Position numbers and translations under genes: made by a program. Below are positions 1 to 6,032 of a stretch of DNA of 7,877 nt, in pieces. The stretch spans positions 1-7,877 of the forward strand of contig CAYZHG010000022.1 in the NCBI GenBank assembly GCA_964477455.1. Reading direction: 5' to 3'. Source of the DNA: CAIOJG01 sp964477455 (lineage in GTDB: Bacteria > Patescibacteriota > Patescibacteriia > Magasanikbacterales > GWA2-37-8). Within the stretch, counting starts at the first letter, position 1, and each line of letters opens with the position of its first letter. The notes beneath the pieces are model-generated. The model was not told the origin of the DNA. It searched no databases and saw nothing but the letters and a program-made list of their open reading frames with translations.

Positions 1-80
1 ATAGTTATCTTTTTGCTTTTTTCAACCGCGAGGTTGAAAGGATGAGCCTCGGCTCATAACCCGCTCAAAGACAACTATAG
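1..80. other. Structured segment: two hairpins inside a closing helix
   Basis: No gene is visible here. Positions 1-12 (ATAGTT, A, TCTTT) pair with 68-78 (AAAGA, C, AACTAT) to give an 11-bp helix with one A-C mismatch. Inside it lie a perfect 8-bp hairpin, 20-27 with 32-39, capped by a GCGA (GNRA) tetraloop, and a 6-bp hairpin, 42-47 with 52-57, capped by CTCG. The shape is a three-way junction. A T-rich run (86-94) follows 8 nt later, so this could be a structured RNA or the 3' end of an upstream transcript. The strand is unknown, because all helices survive on either strand except for wobbles. No known RNA family was recognised, and the segment may continue to the left of the window. Confidence 0.4.
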
Positions 81-109
81 CCGGTATTTTTGTTTGTGAG
101 TTTTTATGA

Positions 110-138
110 TTGACAAAATGGTGTTTTTGTGCTAAAAT
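110..138 (+). promoter_or_regulatory. Sigma70-type promoter of the lipoprotein gene
   Basis: A perfect -35 TTGACA (110-115), a 17-nt spacer and a -10 TAAAAT (133-138) preceded by TGC, which makes an extended -10. Transcription would begin around 144-146, leaving a leader of about 120 nt before the ATG at 265. Confidence 0.8.
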
Positions 139-143
139 ACTCA

Positions 144-161
144 GTTATTTCCGTAAATAAC
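144..161 (+). other. First leader hairpin
   Basis: GTTATTT pairs perfectly with AAATAAC around a CCGT loop, giving a 7-bp stem that begins at or next to the predicted transcription start. It would place a hairpin at the very 5' end of the mRNA, a position that often stabilises transcripts. That role is inferred. Confidence 0.5.
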
Positions 162-174
162 CGTTCTTTTTACA

Positions 175-228
175 CAAAATTGGTACAAATAAGCTGTGTT
201 GCTAAACATCTTATTTGTGCCAATTTTG
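175..228 (+). repeat. 19-bp inverted repeat (long leader hairpin)
   Basis: Positions 175-193 pair with 210-228 over 19 consecutive pairs, including one T-G wobble at 184/219. The 16-nt interior can fold further, TGTT (197-200) with AACA (205-208). It lies entirely within the predicted 5' untranslated leader of the lipoprotein gene. A stem of this length is far beyond chance for such a short stretch. It could be a post-transcriptional control element, an RNase III-type target, or the remnant of a small mobile palindromic element. It is not followed by a T-run, so it is not a simple terminator. Confidence 0.75.
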
Positions 229-237
229 GCCAAATCT

Positions 238-258
238 GCGCTTTTAGCGCTGGGGGTG
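238..258 (+). promoter_or_regulatory. Hairpin plus Shine-Dalgarno of the lipoprotein gene
   Basis: GCGCT (238-242) pairs with AGCGC (246-250). Right after it comes GGGGGTG (252-258), a Shine-Dalgarno-like purine run 6 nt before the ATG at 265. This ribosome site decides the start: it supports 265 and not the in-frame GTG at 196, which lies in the loop of the long hairpin. It is the only clear Shine-Dalgarno among the main genes of this window. Confidence 0.6.
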
Positions 259-264
259 TCTGTC

Positions 265-771
265 ATGCGTACTTCTATCATGTATCTGGTTCTCTTGGTT
301 TGTGTTCTGGCTGGGTGCGTCGTCGAGCAGACGCCGCTGGCTCCTGAGCAGACCGTGTCTCAAAAGCAGAACTTTGGTGTCCTGGTCATTGCAGATTACG
401 CCGATGCCGCTCAGTCGGCAACGCCTGTCGATACACCGATCAGTTGTACGTCATCCTGTGATGACAACAACACCTGCACCGTCGACACTTGCGACACGAA
501 GACCGGCGCGTGCGTCAACACCAGCAAAGGCTGGGACTGTTGGCCCTGCGCCACCGATGAGGATTGCAATCTCGGTATGGTTACCTGTCAGGGTGACGAT
601 CTCATCCACGAGGACGGGTACACTATCTGTCTACCAGACAAAACTTGTGAAGTCTTTCATAAGACGACAAAATGTCTCGACGATGGCAATCCCTGTACGA
701 AGGATGCATGCACCACAGAAGACGATTTTGTTTTTTGTGAGAGTGTCAAGATTGTTGGTTGTTTACCATAA
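265..771 (+). CDS. Small Cys-rich secreted lipoprotein with Dicty_CTDC-like motifs
   Basis: A 168-residue protein of unknown function. Residues 1-18 form a lipoprotein signal peptide (hydrophobic 7-16, lipobox LAGC at 15-18), so Cys18 should be lipidated and the protein anchored on the outer face of a membrane. A low-complexity linker runs to about residue 60. The rest carries 16 cysteines, in keeping with a disulfide-bonded extracellular domain. Two segments, C65-C83 (Cx5Cx4Cx6C) and C137-C158 (Cx6Cx4Cx8C), share DD(N/G)NxCTxDxC and resemble the Dicty_CTDC repeat found in slime moulds, myxobacteria and some uncultured bacteria. The middle has a CxxDxDC motif (95-101). Start chosen from the Shine-Dalgarno and signal peptide. 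The gene is visibly GC-richer than all later genes (37 of 60 bases G/C at 481-540 against 12 of 60 at 2401-2460) and has its own promoter and terminator, which suggests horizontal origin. Partner and ligand are unknown. Confidence 0.85.
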   Translation: MRTSIMYLVLLVCVLAGCVVEQTPLAPEQTVSQKQNFGVLVIADYADAAQSATPVDTPISCTSSCDDNNTCTVDTCDTKTGACVNTSKGWDCWPCATDEDCNLGMVTCQGDDLIHEDGYTICLPDKTCEVFHKTTKCLDDGNPCTKDACTTEDDFVFCESVKIVGCLP

Positions 772-779
772 CCTTTTCT

Positions 780-810
780 ACTGTCGGACACGGAGTAAAA
801 TTCCGACAGT
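780..810. other. 9-bp hairpin after the lipoprotein gene
   Basis: ACTGTCGGA (780-788) pairs perfectly with TCCGACAGT (802-810) around a 13-nt loop, 8 nt after the stop codon. It is followed by GTGGGGGAAA and not a T-run, so it is not a terminator on the plus strand. It may protect the mRNA 3' end or act together with the larger terminator that follows. Confidence 0.5.
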
Positions 811-822
811 GTGGGGGAAACA

Positions 823-867
823 ATGTTCTTTTTACAAAGACCGTTCGCCAACCTACTTTGTTTCTAA
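823..867 (+). CDS. Possible 14-codon Phe/Leu-rich leader peptide
   Basis: A short ORF (MFFLQRPFANLLCF, stop TAA) starts 5 nt after the purine run GGGGGA (813-818). Seven of its 14 residues are Phe or Leu. Its second half overlaps the 5' arm of the terminator at 840-909, the arrangement seen in ribosome-mediated attenuators. No downstream biosynthetic gene supports that role, and chance is quite possible for an ORF this short. Low confidence. Confidence 0.15.
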   Translation: MFFLQRPFANLLCF

Positions 868-909
868 ATAATTTGGATACAGAGTAGGGCGAGCGGTTTT
901 TTGTTTTTT
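840..909 (+). terminator. Large Rho-independent terminator
   Basis: ACCGTTCGCC (840-849) pairs with GGCGAGCGGT (888-897) with one T-G wobble. After a 3-nt bulge (850-852), CTACTTTGT (853-861) pairs with ACAGAGTAG (879-887), again with one wobble. The result is a 19-bp two-part stem with a 17-nt loop. A T-rich tract (897-909, one G) follows at once. It ends the lipoprotein transcript and insulates the downstream membrane protein/pilB unit. Confidence 0.9.
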
Positions 910-916
910 AAAAATA

Positions 917-925
917 TGATATACT
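917..925 (+). promoter_or_regulatory. Extended -10 promoter upstream of the membrane protein and pilB
   Basis: TGATATACT is a TGn-extended -10 (hexamer TATACT, 920-925). The -35 region 17 nt upstream is only the terminator T-tract, so the element relies on the extended -10. The predicted start near 932 leaves a leader of about 38 nt. It closely resembles the TGATATAAT element at 3689-3697. Confidence 0.5.
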
Positions 926-969
926 AATTATAGTCAGGCAAAGTTAATTGCCATTTCTTATTTTTCTTT

Positions 970-1941
970 ATGCACGAACCAACTTTTCGTCAAGCGCTTA
1001 GTCGTTCTTGGCAATTGGTAGTCCAAAAAAAATCATTGTGGATTTTTGGTATATTATCCGCTTTAGCTGGACAAATGGGATTGAGTGATTTTGTTGGAAT
1101 GATGTACAAAACAACTGGAAATGGTTTGAGACCATTTAGCTTTACTTTATTTTTTGATTATTTAAAATCTTTTAATTGGCATCAAGTATCTGTAATTTTA
1201 TTAACACTTTGGTTGCTTGGAATTATTTTATTGTTAATAATAGCAGTTGTATTTATTGCTATCTCTTCTAGAGGTGCTATTATTGCTTATTCTATTCAAT
1301 GGTATAAAAAAGGCAAAATATTATCTTTGTCTGATGCTTGGAATAAAGGTGTAAAAAACTTTTTACCAATGTTGGGCGTGACAGTTTTAGGTAGAAGTTT
1401 GCAAATGTTGGTTATTTGGTTGTTTGCAATTTCAGCTATAAAATTGGTACAAGCAAATAATTTAACTGGTAATTTAGTATTAGTTTTTATTGCCGGCGTA
1501 GCCATATTTTTGGCTTTAGTTATTGAATCCATTTCTATATATAGTAGCGGATATTTGATTTTAGAAAATAAAAGTTTAAAAATTTCAATTAAAAAAGGTT
1601 TTGAGCTTTTCCTAGAACATATGATGGTTTCTTTAGAACTAGGAATAATTTTGATGATATTTAGCGCGGTTGTTCTTGGTATCATTGCTTGGGGATCATT
1701 TTTTGCTTTTTTCCCATCTTTGATTATGTGGATTATTGCTGGGCTTACTAGTTTTAAATTTTTGATTGGTCTTGGAATTTATACGGGCATATCTTTGTAT
1801 GTAACTTTTGTATTAATTGTCGCCGGTATTTTTAATGCTTTTGTAACTTGCTCATGGATATATTTATTTATGAAAATGCATCACGAAGGACTTGCAAGTA
1901 GAACTTTGCATTTTTTTCAAAATCTTTTTAGAAAATCATAA
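970..1941 (+). CDS. Polytopic integral membrane protein, unknown function
   Basis: A 323-residue protein dominated by hydrophobic segments, at about residues 23-35, 74-98, 132-158, 167-193, 221-259 (long enough for two passes) and 262-300. It is thus a cytoplasmic membrane protein with roughly six or seven passes. The start resembles a widespread but uncharacterised group of bacterial membrane proteins that open with an amphipathic segment, a basic patch and then LWxFG (here SRSWQLVVQKK-LWIFG, 11-27). No catalytic or transport signature was recognised. No signal peptide cleavage site or Shine-Dalgarno is evident, and the start at 970 is the first ATG of the frame. It is preceded by an extended -10 promoter and followed 2 nt later by pilB, so the two are very likely co-transcribed. 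That suggests a role in the envelope, possibly around pilus assembly, but it is not the canonical platform protein PilC/GspF. AT-rich like its downstream neighbours. Confidence 0.85.
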   Translation: MHEPTFRQALSRSWQLVVQKKSLWIFGILSALAGQMGLSDFVGMMYKTTGNGLRPFSFTLFFDYLKSFNWHQVSVILLTLWLLGIILLLIIAVVFIAISSRGAIIAYSIQWYKKGKILSLSDAWNKGVKNFLPMLGVTVLGRSLQMLVIWLFAISAIKLVQANNLTGNLVLVFIAGVAIFLALVIESISIYSSGYLILENKSLKISIKKGFELFLEHMMVSLELGIILMIFSAVVLGIIAWGSFFAFFPSLIMWIIAGLTSFKFLIGLGIYTGISLYVTFVLIVAGIFNAFVTCSWIYLFMKMHHEGLASRTLHFFQNLFRKS

Positions 1942-1943
1942 TT

Positions 1944-3671
1944 ATGTCATCTGAATTTCCATCCATTAGTAGTTTGATGCCCAAAAAAACTGCAACGACT
2001 GGTGCCACACCAGCCAAATCTGCCATTCGTGATTCCACGGAAAGATTTGCTCAGAACATGAAAAAAATTGAATTAAAAGAAAAAGAGGATATCACTCGAG
2101 CAAATGCGCAAGCGTTAGGATTGCCATATATTGATTTAAGCACTTTTCCAGTTTCGTCGGAGTCATTACGAATGATACCGGAAGAAATAGTTTTGGAAAA
2201 AGGAGTGGTATGTTTTTATTCTACTTCTGATGAAATTCGCGTAGGTTGTATTGAGCCAAATCAGGAGCTAGAAGTATTTTTGAATGAGCTTGGGGAACAT
2301 CATCACGCTCAAGTTGTTTTGCATCTAATTTCTGAAAATAGTTTTGAGCATGTAGTAAAATTGTATGCCAATCTTCCGATTGTGAAAGCGATTACCAAGG
2401 ATATTAATATTACAGACGAAGAACTAAATAAATTTGGGGAAAATATTGATAATTTACAAACATTACAAGAAAAATTTATTGATATTTCAGTTACGGACAT
2501 TTTAAGTTTAATGATTGCGGCGGCTTTAAAAATTAATTCTTCCGATATCCATGTGGAAGCTGAAGAGAATAGCATCGCAGTTCGTTATCGTATTGATGGA
2601 ATTTTGCATGATGTGGCGACACTTCCTAAAGAGCAGTGGAAGCGTTTTGTCTCGCGTATAAAACTTTTGTCAGCTTTAAAAATAAACGTTAACGATAAAC
2701 CGCAAGATGGGCGTGTTACTTTAAAATTAGCATCTGGCAATCTAGATGTTCGTGTTTCTACTATGCCTACAATTCATGGTGAGAGTGTCGTAATGCGTAT
2801 TTTACATAGTGGTAGTAAAGGGGTAACTTTTGACGAACTTGGATTACGTGGTGACGCTTACAATCGTCTCAAAAAACAAGTCGAAAGACCAAATGGCATG
2901 ATAATCACCACCGGTCCAACAGGTTCTGGTAAAACTACAACCTTATATGGTATTTTGCAAAGTTTAAACAAACCAGGTGTAAAAATTATTACTTTGGAAG
3001 ATCCGATTGAAATTAAAATGGAAGGTATCAATCAAAGTCAGGTGGATGTATCAAAGGATTATACTTTTGCCAAGGGTTTGCGCAGTATTTTGCGTCAGGA
3101 TCCAGATATTTGTATGGTTGGTGAAATCCGTGACTTGGAGAGTGCTGAAATTGCTATTCAAGCGGCTTTAACTGGTCATTTGATGCTGTCTACTATTCAT
3201 ACCAACAGCGCATCTGGTGTTATTCCTCGTTTTCTTTCTATGGGAGTAAAACCGTTTTTATTGGCACCTGCTTTGAATGCGGTGATTGGTCAGCGTTTGG
3301 TGCGTCGAATATGTGAATTTTGTAAAGAAGAAGAAAATGTTGACGCCGAAAGATTGGATAAGGCAAAAAAATTATTATTAAGCCTCCCGGAAATTGAAAA
3401 GAAAAATGTTGATATTGATAATCTTCATTTTTATATCGGTAAGGGATGTGAAAAATGTAGTGGTCTAGGCTATAAAGGACGTATTGGTATTTACGAAATT
3501 TTTACCATGACCAAAGAAATAGAACAAATTATTTTAAGTACAGAAGTTTCTGAATATAAAATTCAAGATTTGGCGGTGGCGGGAGGTATGACTACCATGG
3601 TACAAGATGGTTTATTGAAAGCGTTGGATAAAATTACGTCATTAAATGAAATTTTCCGAGTAACAGAATAG
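1944..3671 (+). CDS. pilB: Type IV pilus assembly ATPase PilB (GspE/PulE family)
   Basis: A 575-residue hexameric motor ATPase that drives pilin polymerisation at the cytoplasmic face of the inner membrane, acting on the PilC-type platform protein. The N-terminal MshEN-like region is at about 50-145. The linker and N2 domain are at about 178-290 (SSDIHVE at 199-205, YRIDGI at 215-220). The core holds Walker A GPTGSGKT (324-331), the Asp box ITLEDPIE (349-356), Walker B DPDICMVGEIRD (386-397) and the His box TGHLMLSTIHTN (410-421). A tetracysteine zinc site, C457xxC460 and C502xxC505, is typical of PilB/GspE and absent from the retraction ATPase PilT. All key residues are present and the length is normal, so it should be active. 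Residues 1-45 are variable and polar. It starts 2 nt after the preceding stop without a Shine-Dalgarno, so translational coupling is likely. No pilin, pilC, pilT or pilMNO is in the window. GspE of a type II-like system is the alternative name for the same family. Confidence 0.96.
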   Translation: MSSEFPSISSLMPKKTATTGATPAKSAIRDSTERFAQNMKKIELKEKEDITRANAQALGLPYIDLSTFPVSSESLRMIPEEIVLEKGVVCFYSTSDEIRVGCIEPNQELEVFLNELGEHHHAQVVLHLISENSFEHVVKLYANLPIVKAITKDINITDEELNKFGENIDNLQTLQEKFIDISVTDILSLMIAAALKINSSDIHVEAEENSIAVRYRIDGILHDVATLPKEQWKRFVSRIKLLSALKINVNDKPQDGRVTLKLASGNLDVRVSTMPTIHGESVVMRILHSGSKGVTFDELGLRGDAYNRLKKQVERPNGMIITTGPTGSGKTTTLYGILQSLNKPGVKIITLEDPIEIKMEGINQSQVDVSKDYTFAKGLRSILRQDPDICMVGEIRDLESAEIAIQAALTGHLMLSTIHTNSASGVIPRFLSMGVKPFLLAPALNAVIGQRLVRRICEFCKEEENVDAERLDKAKKLLLSLPEIEKKNVDIDNLHFYIGKGCEKCSGLGYKGRIGIYEIFTMTKEIEQIILSTEVSEYKIQDLAVAGGMTTMVQDGLLKALDKITSLNEIFRVTE

Positions 3672-3688
3672 TCGAAAATCAATTTTTG

Positions 3689-3697
3689 TGATATAAT
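3689..3697 (+). promoter_or_regulatory. Extended -10 promoter upstream of the baseplate J-like gene
   Basis: TGATATAAT contains a perfect TATAAT (3692-3697) with the TGn extension, in the 53-nt gap after pilB. No good -35 is visible at 16-18 nt. Transcription would begin near 3704, about 20 nt before the ATG at 3725. It could drive the last three genes independently of pilB or simply boost them, because no terminator separates them from pilB. Confidence 0.6.
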
Positions 3698-3724
3698 AAA
3701 ACTATATTAATAAACTTTTTTATT

Positions 3725-4873
3725 ATGCGTGTTCGTCATACCGAAACTAGAGCCAAATATTCTGAGCCATCAGTAAATTTTTATCGTACAATTGCTTTAT
3801 CTTTTTTAGTTATCACCATTGCTTTGTTGGCAGTGGTGGTTTTTGTAACATCCAAAAAAGCCACAATTACAATTTTGGCAAAAGAAGATACACGCAGTGT
3901 GAATTTGGCAGTTGGGTTGACTAGCGGTGACAGTATCGTTGATAATAACACGATTGTCGGTACAGTTTCTTCTTCGATTATAAATTTTTCTCAAAAATAT
4001 TATCCTACTGGCTCAAAAACTATTGAAGGTATAGCTGGTGGCGAGGTTGTTGTTTATAACAAAACCAACGAATCGCAGGTTTTGGTCAAAACAACCAGAC
4101 TTGTGACTGATAAAGGAATTTTATTTAGACTTTCTGACAAAATAACCGTTCCGGCTAATGGACAAGTATCTGCAACTGTCTATGCAGACAAATCCGGTAT
4201 TGAAAGCGATATTGGTCCTAGTAATTTTACTATCCCTGGTTTAGCTACTGACAAACAAAAAGTAGTTTACGCCGTAAGTTTGAAATCAATGGATACCGGC
4301 GTTCGAAAAGTTGGTATTTTAACCGAAGATGATATAAAGGCGGCGAGTAAAAATTTTGAAGAAAAAATTAAAGAACAATTTGCAGTTATCTCATCAGATG
4401 AAAATATTAAAAATGTAGTTACGGTGACTGGTGCAAATCCAAAATCAGACAAAAAAATCGGTGAAGAAATTGATGGTTTCAATCTGAGTGGTACAAGTAC
4501 AGTTGTGATAATTTCATATAATAAAAAATCCCTCAATGATGTAGTATCAAAGGTTGTTTCATCAAAAGTTGATAATACATTAGAAAAAGTTTTGACAGTT
4601 ACTAATGATCCAAAAGTAGTGGTTTCGTCATATGATGCTGTAAATAAAACAGCTCAATTGAGTGTGTCTCAAGATGTGCTGGTTACGCTAGACGCCAATG
4701 CTGAAAAATTATCGCCTCAATATTTTATGAACAAAAGTAAAGACGATATTGAAAGATATGTTTTTGAATTAAACCATGTTGCGGGAGTGGAAGTTGTATT
4801 CTCACCTTCATGGATTAGCAAAGCACCAACAGTGCCAGATAAAATCAAGGTGATTGTTAAAAATGTTAAATAA
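3725..4873 (+). CDS. Single-pass membrane protein, baseplate J-like (CPR type)
   Basis: 382 residues: a short basic cytoplasmic tail (1-20), one transmembrane helix (about 21-43) and a large extracytoplasmic, Thr/Val/Ser-rich beta-type region. The stretch with YYPTGSKTIEG (92-102), FRLSDKITVPA (134-144) and IGPSNFTIPG (163-172) matches what I recall of Parcubacteria and other CPR proteins annotated as 'baseplate J/gp47-like'. The end, from SPSWISKAPTVPDKI (360-374), has the same flavour. A basic and acidic, partly helical segment (202-220) separates the halves. There are no cysteines and no visible catalytic motif. The name is by similarity only; nothing here indicates a phage tail or contractile injection system. 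It follows pilB after 53 nt with its own promoter, and its placement suggests a cell-envelope structural role. The start at 3725 gives a sensible N-in membrane anchor, but no Shine-Dalgarno is seen. Confidence 0.8.
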   Translation: MRVRHTETRAKYSEPSVNFYRTIALSFLVITIALLAVVVFVTSKKATITILAKEDTRSVNLAVGLTSGDSIVDNNTIVGTVSSSIINFSQKYYPTGSKTIEGIAGGEVVVYNKTNESQVLVKTTRLVTDKGILFRLSDKITVPANGQVSATVYADKSGIESDIGPSNFTIPGLATDKQKVVYAVSLKSMDTGVRKVGILTEDDIKAASKNFEEKIKEQFAVISSDENIKNVVTVTGANPKSDKKIGEEIDGFNLSGTSTVVIISYNKKSLNDVVSKVVSSKVDNTLEKVLTVTNDPKVVVSSYDAVNKTAQLSVSQDVLVTLDANAEKLSPQYFMNKSKDDIERYVFELNHVAGVEVVFSPSWISKAPTVPDKIKVIVKNVK

Positions 4874-4895
4874 ATAGATATTACGCAGTATAGAT

Positions 4896-6023
4896 ATGAT
4901 AAAAAAAATTTTAGTATTGTTTTTACTTAGCCTATTCTTAGTATCACCAACATTTGCTACGATAAATCCTCGTTATAAATATAATAACACTCGCGAATAT
5001 TTTGATGCGGTCTACGCTCCAAAGATGGAATGGACTTATGATATAGCCCATATTGTTTTGTATCCAGAACGTACCGCTTATGCCATAGGCGAAACAATGA
5101 AAGTAAAATATATAGTTCGGAGTCCTTATAATAATGCTAAAAACCTAGCACTCTTAGTTTATATTCACAAACCACCTTATAATTTTGACAAACAATTTGT
5201 TATACAAACAGTCCCTAGTTATGGTGATCCAATAAAAGGTGGCTGGAATAGTGGAAGTGCATGTCATTCTGCTAATCCAGGGTTTACAAAACCATACATA
5301 TCAATTCCAATTGGAGACATTGTTAAAGATCATTATGTAACTGGTGAATTCAAAATACCAATCACCAAAAAGAACGGATTTAACTTGGTAAAACCAATGA
5401 CCAACGGCACTAGAATAGCTGTAGCAATTGCCGACCCTTCCAGATCTTTTTATACAGCAGAAATGGAAGACGCGGGAATTACATTGCCGTGCGGAAGTGA
5501 GCTTGATTTGGCAGTTACTAATAAAAATTTAGTAAAAACAAATTTAGTTGTAAGTAGTTTTTCAGCTTCACAATATACGTTTAGTAGTGATGAATTTTTA
5601 AATGATAAAGAAATTATTTTCACTGGAACGGTTGTTAACAAAGGGACTAAGATTCCAAATGAAGAAACTACGATATGTGTAGTTAAAAGAAATTTGACTT
5701 TGGATGCGCCTGTGGAATATTCGTCATGGAATGATAACAATACCCTGTTTTTTCAGCGCTGTAAAATTATTCAACCGAAACAACTTTCACCAAATAAACC
5801 AGTTAAAGTTTCGTTTAAATTTAAGGTCAATTCTAGTTTAATAAGAGAAGGTTTTGCTTGGCCAGCGGGATTAATTTTGCCCGTTCTACATGATCCCAAT
5901 GATCGGTTTTTATTTGGACACAATCGAATGTCGTTGAGTGTAAATGAGGGTTGGGGTCAAATTTTTGAAACCAACTATTCTGATAATGAAAAAATGTTAA
6001 ATATTGAGATCTTAAATAATTAA
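4896..6023 (+). CDS. Secreted protein of unknown function, possible Ig-like C-terminal domain
   Basis: 375 residues with a clear Sec signal peptide: KK at 3-4, hydrophobic core 5-18 and likely cleavage after FA (20-21) before TINPR. There is no lipobox, LPxTG or C-terminal anchor, so the mature protein is released or held by partners. Residues about 45-180 include a beta-rich segment (VLYPERTAYAIGETMKVKY, 54-72) of the kind that starts extracellular Ig-like domains. Residues about 212-372 look like a second beta-sandwich: FTGTVVNKGTK (242-252) and an ETNYSDNEKMLNI ending (358-370), reminiscent of CARDB-type adhesion domains. Four cysteines remain (123, 199, 261, 289), so up to two disulfides. 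It sits 22 nt after the baseplate J-like gene and 9 nt before the next secreted protein, so it is probably in the same transcript. No Shine-Dalgarno. The function is not recognised; a surface or pilus-associated adhesin-like role is only a guess. Confidence 0.8.
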   Translation: MIKKILVLFLLSLFLVSPTFATINPRYKYNNTREYFDAVYAPKMEWTYDIAHIVLYPERTAYAIGETMKVKYIVRSPYNNAKNLALLVYIHKPPYNFDKQFVIQTVPSYGDPIKGGWNSGSACHSANPGFTKPYISIPIGDIVKDHYVTGEFKIPITKKNGFNLVKPMTNGTRIAVAIADPSRSFYTAEMEDAGITLPCGSELDLAVTNKNLVKTNLVVSSFSASQYTFSSDEFLNDKEIIFTGTVVNKGTKIPNEETTICVVKRNLTLDAPVEYSSWNDNNTLFFQRCKIIQPKQLSPNKPVKVSFKFKVNSSLIREGFAWPAGLILPVLHDPNDRFLFGHNRMSLSVNEGWGQIFETNYSDNEKMLNIEILNN

Positions 6024-6032
6024 ATGTAAAAT

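Noticed and set aside
42..66. tRNA-like anticodon arm (GGCTCATAACCCG resembles an initiator tRNA CAT arm)
   Set aside because: The flanking stem does not pair properly, there is no T-arm GTTCRA sequence and no acceptor/CCA layout. The same bases form a better simple hairpin (42-57).
1..80. Integron attC-type recombination site next to a single-gene cassette
   Set aside because: No RYYYAAC/GTTRRRY core sites in the right order or spacing were found.
196..264. GTG at 196 as an N-terminal extension of the lipoprotein
   Set aside because: It lies in the loop of the 19-bp hairpin, has no ribosome site and would put 23 extra residues before a complete lipoprotein signal peptide.
302..871. A 189-codon ORF overlapping the lipoprotein gene in another frame
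   Set aside because: Its product is Arg/Ser/Thr-rich with no domain or signal peptide, while the overlapping frame has a lipobox, ordered cysteines and a Shine-Dalgarno. It is a shadow of a GC-rich gene.
3725..4873. Part of a phage tail or contractile injection system because of the baseplate J resemblance
   Set aside because: The protein has an N-terminal membrane anchor, and no sheath, tube, spike or other tail genes are nearby. The label is a family nickname only.
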